A stretch of 5,519 nucleotides of DNA, from the NCBI GenBank assembly GCA_023433185.1, contig JAEZEN010000307.1, positions 1 through 5,519 of the forward strand, given 5' to 3'. The notes under the pieces are model-generated. The model did not search any database. It saw only the letters and a program-made list of their open reading frames with translations, and had not been told where the DNA came from. This DNA is from Pseudomonadota bacterium. Its GTDB lineage: Bacteria > Pseudomonadota > Alphaproteobacteria > Rhizobiales > Kaistiaceae. Of this stretch, positions 1 through 5,385 are shown piece after piece. The position numbers were made by a program, and so were the translations under genes. The first letter of the stretch is position 1, and each line of letters starts with the position of its first letter.

Positions 1-614
1 GCCCCCAGGGGCCCGAGGGCTTCTTCACGGGCCTCGCGGCAGCCTGCGCGGCGCTGGTTGCCGCCGAGGCGGAGCTCACCGAAATGGATCGCCTGGTCGG
101 CGACGGCGACATCGGCCATTCGCTTGCCGGCGGCGCACGCGCCGTGCTCGCCCGCATCGACGACTGGCGCGGGCAGCCGCTCGATGCGGTCCTCCGCGAC
201 CTGGGACTGACGATCCGGCGGAGCGTCGGGGGCACATCGGGACCGCTCTATGCCGCCTTCGCCGTCGCGGCCGGCCATGAACTGCGGTCCGGACGGGCGG
301 ATGCCGCCGCGCTCCGGCGGGCCTTCGAGGCGGGGACCGGCGCCATCACCCGCCTCGGCGGGGCGACCGCGGGGGATTGCACCATGGTCGACGCCCTCCT
401 CCCGGCGATGGTCGCGCTCGACGCGACGGCCGGGGCCGAGATCGGCGCCCTGCTCGAGGCGGGAGCGGCCGCCGCCCGCGCGGGGGCAATGGAGACGGCC
501 GCAATGGCGTCGCGGCGCGGCCGGTCGAGCTATATCGGCGCCCGCGCCGTCGGACATCCCGATCCGGGCGCCGTGGCGGTGGCCATTGTGATGGAGGCGC
601 TCGCCCAACGCTGA
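1..614 (+). CDS. dhaL: Dihydroxyacetone kinase L domain (DhaL), 5'-truncated by the window
   Basis: This is the ADP/ATP-binding L domain of a dihydroxyacetone-type kinase, which phosphorylates dihydroxyacetone or a related short ketose. The frame is open from base 3 with no start codon that fits, so the gene begins upstream. The ATG at 84 lies inside the domain. The three magnesium-binding aspartates of the family are present in the spacing D-x4-D-x-D (codons at 87, 102 and 108, within MDRLVGDGDIG). Further DhaL motifs follow in order: SVGGTSGPLYAAF, GDCTMVDALLPAM, and near the end RRGRSSYIGARAVGHPDPGA, the usual nucleotide-lid region. The domain ends normally at a TGA. What is visible (about 203 residues) is nearly a whole DhaL, so it could be a separate DhaL subunit (PTS-dependent) or the C-terminal half of a one-chain DhaK-DhaL kinase, including the erythrulose kinases. 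The missing upstream sequence decides this. It converges on the aldo/keto reductase gene. Confidence 0.93.
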   Translation, partial: PQGPEGFFTGLAAACAALVAAEAELTEMDRLVGDGDIGHSLAGGARAVLARIDDWRGQPLDAVLRDLGLTIRRSVGGTSGPLYAAFAVAAGHELRSGRADAAALRRAFEAGTGAITRLGGATAGDCTMVDALLPAMVALDATAGAEIGALLEAGAAAARAGAMETAAMASRRGRSSYIGARAVGHPDPGAVAVAIVMEALAQR

Positions 615-615
615 C

Positions 616-679
616 GCCGACCTCCGGAGCGCCGTCGGCTCTGCGGGGTGGAACGGCGGCCGGCATGTGCCGGTCGCCG
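616..679 (+). terminator. Tandem hairpins after dhaL, candidate 3' end
   Basis: Two inverted repeats lie just past the dhaL stop. The first is GCCGAC (616-621) with GTCGGC (634-639), a 6-bp stem with a 12-base loop. The second is much stronger: 654-664 pairs with 669-679 for 11 bp around the loop ATGT, with one G-U wobble (659 with 674) when read as plus-strand RNA. On the minus strand that position becomes a mismatch, so the structure favours the dhaL transcript. No U-tract follows, so this is not a textbook intrinsic terminator. It may be a 3'-end stabilising hairpin or part of a Rho-type end. The rest of the gap, 680-746, shows only weak short repeats. Confidence 0.45.
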
Positions 680-746
680 GGAGAGATGCAGGGGTGGCCC
701 TGTTCCGGCACCCGCCGCGCCACGGCAGGGACCGGCCGCGCAAGGA

Positions 747-1787
747 TCAGCCGCCAGCTTGGCCCTGCGACGGAACGGGAGCGTCCCGTTCCAGCAGCCC
801 TTCCGACTTCAGGTCGTCCCAGAGTGCGGCGGGGATGGCGGTCGTCATCAGCTTGGCGTTCGCGATGACCTCATCCGGGCGCACGGCGCCGGGGATGATC
901 GCCGCGATCCTGTCGTGGCCCAGCGGGAACTGGATGGCCGCGGCGGCGATCGGCACGTCGTGGCGGCGGCACACCTCCTCGATCCGCGCCACCCGGGCCA
1001 TGATCTCGGGCGGCGCGGGCTTGTAATTGTACTTCGCCCCCTCGACGGCGCCGGTCGCGAGGATGCCGGAATTGAACGGCCCACCGAGCAGGAACGAGAA
1101 GCCCTTGCGTTCCGCCAGCGGGAAGAGGTCGGCTAGGCCGTCCTGCTCGAGGAGGGTGTAGCGGCCGGCGAGAAGGATGCAGTCGAAATCGCCGGCGGTC
1201 GCGAAGCGGAACGAGGCTTCGACCTCGTTGACACCGACGCCGATCGCCTTGATCTGGCCTGCCGAACGCAGTTCGTCGAGGGCCTTGTACGCCCCGTCCA
1301 TCGCCTCGCCGAAGCGCTTCTCGAAAGCCTCGGGCGAGCCGTGCGTCCAGATGTCGACATCGTGGATGAAGACGATATCGATCTGGTTCATGCCGAGCCG
1401 CAGATAGCTGTGCTCGAGCGAGCGCATGCAGCCATCGTAGCTGTAGTCGAACCGTGCCGCGAAGTTCAGGCCGCCATGGAACAGGCCGCGATCGATGCTG
1501 TCCTCGGGCGCCGGCGTGAGGACGCGGCCGATCTTGGTGGCGAGCACCAGATCCTCGCGGGGCTTGTTGCGGAGCACATGGCCGAAGCGGTGCTCCGACA
1601 GGCCGTGGCCGTAATAGGGCGAGGTGTCGAAGACACGGATGCCCGCATCGTAGGCCGCCTCGATGGTCGCGAGCGCCCGCTCCTCGGGAATCTTCTCGAA
1701 GAAGTCGCCGAGCGGCGCCCCGCCGAAGCCGAGGACCGTCACCTCGGGGCCGTTCCGTCCGATCCTGCGCTTCTTGAATGCGCTCAT
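747..1787 (-). CDS. Aldo/keto reductase, D-threo-aldose 1-dehydrogenase / pyridoxal 4-dehydrogenase type
   Basis: This 346-residue protein is a complete cytoplasmic NAD(P)-dependent oxidoreductase of the aldo/keto reductase superfamily (TIM barrel). The catalytic tetrad is intact: D54 and Y59 in FDTSPYYGHG, K85 in LATKIGR, and H142 in VFIHDVD. The C-terminal cofactor-binding segment IIPGAVRPDEVIAN (297-310) is also present. The N-terminus (RIGRNGPEVTVLGFGGAPLG) and the IDIVFIHDVDIWTHG stretch resemble the subgroup of L-fucose/D-threo-aldose 1-dehydrogenases and pyridoxal 4-dehydrogenase, which mostly oxidise their substrate. The exact substrate is not readable from sequence. The ATG start at 1787 has a good ribosome binding site 10 bases upstream. 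The gene lies 307 bp downstream of the GMC dehydrogenase on the same strand, so it may be read from its own promoter rather than as part of the coupled pair. A role in oxidising a free aldose or aldehyde fits the neighbours (inference). Confidence 0.93.
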   Translation of the reverse strand: MSAFKKRRIGRNGPEVTVLGFGGAPLGDFFEKIPEERALATIEAAYDAGIRVFDTSPYYGHGLSEHRFGHVLRNKPREDLVLATKIGRVLTPAPEDSIDRGLFHGGLNFAARFDYSYDGCMRSLEHSYLRLGMNQIDIVFIHDVDIWTHGSPEAFEKRFGEAMDGAYKALDELRSAGQIKAIGVGVNEVEASFRFATAGDFDCILLAGRYTLLEQDGLADLFPLAERKGFSFLLGGPFNSGILATGAVEGAKYNYKPAPPEIMARVARIEEVCRRHDVPIAAAAIQFPLGHDRIAAIIPGAVRPDEVIANAKLMTTAIPAALWDDLKSEGLLERDAPVPSQGQAGG

Positions 1788-1797
1788 GTCGCTGAGT

Positions 1798-1804
1798 CTC
1801 CCTT
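1798..1804 (-). promoter_or_regulatory. Ribosome binding site of the aldo/keto reductase
   Basis: On the minus strand the sequence reads AAGGGAG, followed by 10 bases and the ATG whose first base is 1787. It supports that start. The protein from there begins MSAFKKRRIGRNGPEVT, a normal N-terminus for the family. Confidence 0.6.
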
Positions 1805-1828
1805 GATGCGAAATCCGTGCACCCGGCC

Positions 1829-2040
1829 CTAAGGTCCGATCGCCGTCAGCGCAAGACCCGACGTTCCCGGAAGCAGGATGGTACGGTACGCATCAAGGAC
1901 CGTGATGAAGAGGAGCCGCTGCTAACGCCCTGGACGAACGACGCCAAGCCGACCAGGACGAGGCCGTTCTCCAACCAGGCGAGGTGCAGGGCGCCAAGAC
2001 CGACCCGACGATCCGACCACGGATTCGGCGGCGGCGCGTG
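1829..2040 (-). pseudogene. Possible decayed hydrophobic coding fragment in the intergenic gap
   Basis: The 307-bp gap between the GMC gene and the aldo/keto reductase has no intact gene. On the minus strand one frame (about 2040 down to 1920) reads WSDRRVGLGALHLAWLENG and then LVLVGLASFVQGVS, mostly with G or C at the third position. A second frame starting next to it (about 1919 to 1829) reads RLLFITVLDAYRTILLPGTS and ends at a TAG. Joined by one frameshift they would make roughly 65 residues with two hydrophobic stretches, like an N-terminal membrane region. The second stretch faintly recalls the DAFETIVLP segment of some two-TM potassium-channel-type proteins (from memory, weak). There is no clear start codon or ribosome binding site. 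This may instead be ordinary GC-rich noncoding DNA. A short hairpin, GCGCG (2076-2080) with CGCGC (2087-2091), sits just past the GMC stop. Confidence 0.18.
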
Positions 2041-2094
2041 ATTGCCGGAGCGCCCCCCTCCCCTCGGTCAACCCTGCGCGGAAGCACGCGCGAT

Positions 2095-3744
2095 CTACGC
2101 CACGACCGGGCGGTCCGCCGTGCGCAGCCGGCTGAAATTCGCCGCGATGTGCCGCCCGGCGCGCAGCGCCAGCGCGCTGATCGTGCTGGTCGGGTTGACC
2201 GCGGCGCCGGTCGGCATGGAACTGCCGTCGACGATGTAGAGGTTCGGCACGTCCCATGCCTGGTGCCACAGCGTGGTCACCGACGTGGCCGGGTCGTCGC
2301 CCATCCGCGCCGTGCCGAGCTGGTGCCAGGTCGGCGGGCGGTAGCGGCCGTCGGCCTCGACGAAGTCGCCGATCCGGATGTCGCGGGCATCGGCGGCCTT
2401 CAGGATGTCGACGGCGCGGTCGATCCCGTATCGGAGCAGCCGGCGATCGTTCTCGTGGAGGTCGTACTGGACATGCGGAGCCGGCAGGCCGCTCGAGTCC
2501 CTGACCGTCTCCGAGAGCGTCACCCGGTTGGTGGGGAGCGGCAGGTCGTCGCCGATCACCAGCACTGCGAAGCCGCGCGAGAAATGCGAGCGGAACCATT
2601 CGTGGTGCGCGACGCCCCAGGGCGGCCGCTTGGCGCTGTGGCCGCCGAGCGCCTGGTAGCTCGCCCCGTTGAGCCGGACGGCGTGGAGGGTGAAGCCGTT
2701 GACGAAGCCGCGGGAGGGATCGGTCTCGGCGAACTCCTCGCAGATCTGGGTACCGTTGATGACGCCCTTGTGGCTCTCGAGGTCCTCGTCGACGAAGCCC
2801 TCGATGATCGCCGCGCTGTGGTGCATGAGATTCCGCCCCACCTGGTCGCTCGAATTGGCGAGACCGCTGGGCTGCCGGCCTGTGGCCGAGAGCAGGAGCA
2901 GCCGCGGCGTGCCGATGCCGTTGCCCGAGAGCACGACGAGGTCGGCCTCCTGGCGGTGGCGGATACCGGTGGCGCGGTCGAGATAGACCGCGCCGGTGGC
3001 GCGACCGCTCGCGTCGGTCTCGATGGCCTCGACGCGGGCATCCGGGATCAGTGTCGCGCCCGCGGCGAGCGCCTTCGGGATCATGTGCAGCGAGACGTCG
3101 TACATCGCGCCGGTCGGGCAGCCGCTCTGGCAGGCGCTGCAATTGTTGCAGGCCCTGCGGCCGTCATAGTCGCGCCCGAGGATCGCAACCGGCATCGGCC
3201 AGCGGTGCCAGCCGAGACGGTCGAGGGCGCGGCCGGCGCATTCGCCGAGCCGGCCGTGGGCCGGCGGCGGCACCGGAAAGGCGCCCCGGGGCGGGATCGC
3301 GGGATCGCCGTCGATGCCGCCGATGCCGACCATCCGGTCGACCTCGTCGTAGAAGGGCGCAAGGTCCTCGTAGGTGATCGGCCAGTCCGGCGCGAGGCCA
3401 TGCTCGACACCTTTCCGGAAATCGCTCGGGCGGAAGCGGGGCCAGACCGCGGTATAGACGACGGTCGAGCCGCCGACCCCGCTCCACATCAGCGTGTGCT
3501 CGGAATCGGTGTCGATCGGATAGTCGTTCGCGAGGCCACGGATGTTGACCTCGGTCGCCCAGCGGGTCGCACGCTGCCATTCCCAGTCCGAACGCCAGTG
3601 CGGCTTGTCCTCGGGATGGACCCAGGGGCCCTGGTCGAGGCAGACGACGCGGAGGCCCGCCTCGGCGAGTTCCCTGGCGATGATGCCACCGGCGGCACCG
3701 GTGCCGATGACGAGGACGTCGGCCTTGCCGGTCCGCGCGCTCAT
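2095..3744 (-). CDS. GMC family FAD-dependent dehydrogenase, large subunit (gluconate 2-dehydrogenase/FAD-glucose dehydrogenase type)
   Basis: This 549-residue catalytic flavoprotein oxidises an alcohol or sugar hydroxyl and passes electrons to an acceptor other than oxygen. An FAD-binding Rossmann motif is at the N-terminus (VIGTGAAGG, glycines 14, 16 and 19, ending at the acidic LDQG). MWSGVGGSTVVYTAVWPRF (86-104) is the second FAD contact. The C-terminus has the family's active-site pair: H474 in TWHQLGTARMG and N517 in GAAVNPTSTISALALR. Between them lies CNNCSACQSGCP (C199, C202, C205, C209), a cysteine cluster at the position where FAD-glucose dehydrogenase large subunits bind an Fe-S centre. 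No signal peptide or twin-arginine motif is visible; the Rossmann fold starts by residue 9. Its ATG overlaps the stop of the small-subunit gene as ATGA, and there is no good ribosome binding site of its own, which points to translational coupling. It is probably the catalytic half of a two-subunit cytoplasmic complex. Substrate unknown; sugars, sugar alcohols or aldonates are the usual range. Confidence 0.93.
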   Translation of the reverse strand: MSARTGKADVLVIGTGAAGGIIARELAEAGLRVVCLDQGPWVHPEDKPHWRSDWEWQRATRWATEVNIRGLANDYPIDTDSEHTLMWSGVGGSTVVYTAVWPRFRPSDFRKGVEHGLAPDWPITYEDLAPFYDEVDRMVGIGGIDGDPAIPPRGAFPVPPPAHGRLGECAGRALDRLGWHRWPMPVAILGRDYDGRRACNNCSACQSGCPTGAMYDVSLHMIPKALAAGATLIPDARVEAIETDASGRATGAVYLDRATGIRHRQEADLVVLSGNGIGTPRLLLLSATGRQPSGLANSSDQVGRNLMHHSAAIIEGFVDEDLESHKGVINGTQICEEFAETDPSRGFVNGFTLHAVRLNGASYQALGGHSAKRPPWGVAHHEWFRSHFSRGFAVLVIGDDLPLPTNRVTLSETVRDSSGLPAPHVQYDLHENDRRLLRYGIDRAVDILKAADARDIRIGDFVEADGRYRPPTWHQLGTARMGDDPATSVTTLWHQAWDVPNLYIVDGSSMPTGAAVNPTSTISALALRAGRHIAANFSRLRTADRPVVA

Positions 3745-4229
3745 GACCGCATCGCGCGGAAATCGAGGCCGGAGAGATCGACGCGGGTCACCGCTTCGGT
3801 GGCGACATAGTGGCCGCGCGGGTTCGCCGGCACATCGCGCGCCGGGTCGACCGGGCGCATGGCATAGCCGTTCGGCTGGGGGGCATCGTTGTAGTCGTGG
3901 CCGAGGGACCGGATCGCCGCGATCACGGCGGGCGATTCGTAGTAGGCGAAGGTCAGGAAGGCGCGCGCCGTATCGAAGAGGCGGGGCTCCTCGGCCTCGA
4001 GGCGGATGGCGGCGGCGCTCGGATCGTCCAGGCCGCCGCGCGCGGCAAGCTCCGCGCCGAGCCGTTCCGGCGCGCCGCTGCCGAGCCGCTCACGAAGCCG
4101 TGCCGCCATGACGCCCTGGGCGCCGACGGTGGCCGCTGGCGGGAACAGGTCGTCACCGGGGAAGACGGCGTCGGCGAAACCGGCGAGAATGCGCGCGGTT
4201 TGGGCCGCCGTCAGGGCATCATCGTTCAT
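3741..4229 (-). CDS. Gluconate 2-dehydrogenase subunit 3 family protein (small subunit of the GMC dehydrogenase)
   Basis: This 162-residue protein is the small subunit that accompanies GMC dehydrogenases of the gluconate 2-dehydrogenase/FAD-glucose dehydrogenase type. It stabilises the flavoprotein and, in the exported members, carries the twin-arginine export signal for it. Family features seen: an N-terminal helical region followed by DAVFPGDD (about 20-27), the central FLTFAYYESPAVIAAIRSLG (91-110), and NGYAM (120-124). I chose the ATG at 4229 because GGGAGGA lies 9 bases upstream. Earlier in-frame starts at 4262 (ATG) or 4271 (TTG) would add only MRSMRKETPGGNKN, which has no hydrophobic stretch and is not a signal peptide. 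So this copy appears to lack export information. It is the first gene of the minus-strand unit, and its TGA overlaps the start of the large subunit as ATGA. No cytochrome c subunit gene is in the window. Confidence 0.85.
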   Translation of the reverse strand: MNDDALTAAQTARILAGFADAVFPGDDLFPPAATVGAQGVMAARLRERLGSGAPERLGAELAARGGLDDPSAAAIRLEAEEPRLFDTARAFLTFAYYESPAVIAAIRSLGHDYNDAPQPNGYAMRPVDPARDVPANPRGHYVATEAVTRVDLSGLDFRAMRS

Positions 4230-4435
4230 GTTCTTGTTTCCTCCCGGCGTCTCTTTTCTCATTGATCGCAACGGGCTTCCATCCTTGTTGGAATGAATCT
4301 ACTCGCTCATCCCATGATGATGACGGAGAATGCCATGCACCCCGGCCCGTTCGGAGCGGCCTCGGAGCCCCGCCCCCAAACTACGATCGCAGCGCCCGTC
4401 AATGCTGCGCCGCACCAACGCCGGGGCAAGGACGC
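4230..4435. promoter_or_regulatory. Divergent intergenic control region with dyad at 4289-4314
   Basis: The 206 bases between the minus-strand dehydrogenase unit and the plus-strand DapA homologue must hold promoters for both directions. The part near 4255-4330 is clearly less GC-rich than the surroundings. An imperfect inverted repeat, TGGAATGA (4289-4296) and TCATCCCA (4307-4314), matches at 7 of 8 positions with a 10-base spacer. It is a plausible operator for a dimeric regulator. The overlapping perfect repeat TCATC-CCAT-GATGA (4307-4320) is short. GATCGCA occurs twice in direct orientation (4264-4270 and 4385-4391). I could not identify a convincing -35/-10 pair on either strand. Confidence 0.45.
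4239..4245 (-). promoter_or_regulatory. Strong ribosome binding site setting the subunit 3 start
   Basis: On the minus strand GGGAGGA stands 9 bases before the ATG at 4229. It is the best Shine-Dalgarno in the window, and it rules against the longer in-frame starts at 4262 and 4271, which would place this site inside the coding sequence. Confidence 0.75.
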
Positions 4436-4439
4436 ATGA
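4335..4439 (+). CDS. Possible short upstream ORF (34 aa) coupled to the DapA homologue
   Basis: An ATG at 4335 is preceded by GGAG (4325-4328) at a 6-base spacing. It opens a frame that begins MHPGPFGAASEPRPQTTI, has no recognisable domain, and ends in a TGA at 4437-4439. That stop overlaps the start codon of the DapA homologue as ATGA. The position, the ribosome binding site and the exact overlap are what a translationally coupled leader ORF would show. The DapA gene's own site (AGGA only 3 bases before ATG) is poorly spaced, which would fit dependence on coupling. Against it: the peptide is rich in Ala and Pro, has no run of one amino acid or attenuator-like hairpin, and could be chance in GC-rich DNA. 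Confidence 0.25.
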   Translation: MHPGPFGAASEPRPQTTIAAPVNAAPHQRRGKDA

Positions 4440-5338
4440 CGCCGCCCCATCTCCACGGCATCCACGCCATCCTCTACGCGCTCTTCGACGCCGAGGAGCG
4501 TCTCGACCGCGTCGCGATGAAGCGTCAGCTCGAGGTCAGCATCGCCGCCGGCGCCCACGGCGTCGCCGCCCTCGGCCTCGCCACCGAGGTCGCCAAGCTC
4601 TCCGAGCGCGAGCGGCTGACGGTGATGGACTGGATCGCCGAGGACAATGCGGGGCGGAAGCCCCTCGGCCTCACTCTCTTCGGCGGCTCGGTCGCCCAGC
4701 AGGTCGAGGGCGCACGCCGCGCCGAGGCGGTCGGCGCCGACTGGATCATCCTCCAGCCGCCGATGGTCGGCAGCCATGCGGCGAGCGAGCACATCCGCTT
4801 CTTCGGCCGCGTCGCCGATTCGACCAGCCTGCCCGTCGCCATCCAGAACGCCCCCGCCTATCTCGGCCGCGGCCTCGGCGCCGACGAGATCGCCACGCTC
4901 TGCCGCCAGCACCCGAATGTCTGCCTGCTCAAGGGCGAGGGTCCCTCGGTCGACATCGCCGCGGTAGTCGAGGCGACGGAGGGCCGCATCCCGGTGTTCA
5001 ACGGCCGCGGCGGGCTCGAGATGATCGAGAGCCTGCAGGCGGGATGCGCCGGGCTCGTGCTCGCGCCCGAGGCGATCGACCATGCCGTCCGCGTCTACGA
5101 GCACTTCCGGGCCGGCGACCTGACCGCCGCCCGCGCCGCCTATGCCGAGGTCCTGCCCACCATCGTCTTCGTGATGCAGTCGATCGAGAACTTCATCTGC
5201 TACGGCAAGCGCATCTTCGCGCTCCGGGCGGGCGGGTTCGAGATTCACGACCGCGCGCCCGCGCTCCGCCCGACCGCCTTCGGCCTCGCCCGCGCCGCCG
5301 AACATGCCGCGGCGCTCGGGCCGCTGCCGGCCGCCTGA
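4436..5338 (+). CDS. DapA/N-acetylneuraminate lyase superfamily protein with altered active site
   Basis: This 300-residue TIM-barrel enzyme has the usual length for the dihydrodipicolinate synthase family, whose members form a Schiff base with pyruvate or a 2-keto acid and act as aldolases, lyases or dehydratases. The Schiff-base lysine is K166 in VCLLKGEG. The family's GTTGE loop is replaced by GLATE (47-51), and the usual YNxP by QNAP (137-140), so the catalytic tyrosine is a glutamine. The second tyrosine of the triad also appears lost (QPPMVG, 107-112). The region after the lysine, FNGRGGLEMIESLQAGCAGL (188-207), is the standard late-barrel segment. It is therefore very unlikely to make dihydrodipicolinate for lysine. 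Start: ATG at 4436, where family similarity begins (HLHGIHAILYALFD). The open frame back to 4262 gives non-homologous residues. It is transcribed away from the GMC dehydrogenase pair and probably handles a keto-acid from the same pathway (inference). Confidence 0.88.
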   Translation: MTPPHLHGIHAILYALFDAEERLDRVAMKRQLEVSIAAGAHGVAALGLATEVAKLSERERLTVMDWIAEDNAGRKPLGLTLFGGSVAQQVEGARRAEAVGADWIILQPPMVGSHAASEHIRFFGRVADSTSLPVAIQNAPAYLGRGLGADEIATLCRQHPNVCLLKGEGPSVDIAAVVEATEGRIPVFNGRGGLEMIESLQAGCAGLVLAPEAIDHAVRVYEHFRAGDLTAARAAYAEVLPTIVFVMQSIENFICYGKRIFALRAGGFEIHDRAPALRPTAFGLARAAEHAAALGPLPAA

Positions 5339-5352
5339 GCCCAGCGTTCGCG

Positions 5353-5372
5353 GCGGACGGTGATCCGCGTTT
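5353..5372 (+). terminator. Weak hairpin in the convergent gap after the DapA homologue
   Basis: The 47-base space between two converging genes holds GCGGA (5353-5357), a 6-base loop, and TCCGC (5364-5368), followed by GTTT. The stem is only 5 bp and the T-run is three bases. It is a possible terminator for the plus-strand gene, but weak. Confidence 0.28.
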
Positions 5373-5385
5373 CAGACCCGCTCCC

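Noticed and set aside
2010..2025. ATCCG-ACCA-CGGAT hairpin as a terminator or operator
   Set aside because: Only 5 bp, no T-run; expected by chance at this GC content.
1817..2041. 74-codon plus-strand frame in the intergenic gap
   Set aside because: GTG start without a ribosome binding site, Arg-rich product with no domain.
1922..3142. 406-codon minus-strand frame overlapping the GMC gene
   Set aside because: Shifted frame of the same gene; the product is Arg/Pro-rich with no recognisable motif.
1984..3810. 608-codon open frame on the plus strand across the GMC gene
   Set aside because: It is antisense to a certain GMC dehydrogenase gene, has a low-complexity Arg/Ala/Asp/Val-rich product with no domain, and is the usual GC-rich mirror frame.
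4230..4271. Longer subunit 3 start (TTG at 4271 or ATG at 4262) giving a signal peptide
   Set aside because: The extension is short and charged with no hydrophobic core, and the strong ribosome binding site GGGAGGA is placed for the ATG at 4229.
4256..4330. Sigma-70 promoter in the less GC-rich stretch (for example TAGATT on the minus strand at 4296-4301)
   Set aside because: No hexamer at the right spacing resembles -35 (GTCATC at 17 bases matches poorly), so I do not call a specific promoter.
4262..4435. N-terminal extension of the DapA homologue to an ATG at 4262
   Set aside because: The extra 58 residues do not resemble the family, and the family N-terminus begins right at the ATG at 4436, giving the normal 300-residue length.
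4307..5305. 332-codon minus-strand frame opposite the DapA homologue
   Set aside because: Mirror of a gene with clear family motifs; the product is Gly/Ala/Asp/Glu-rich without a domain.
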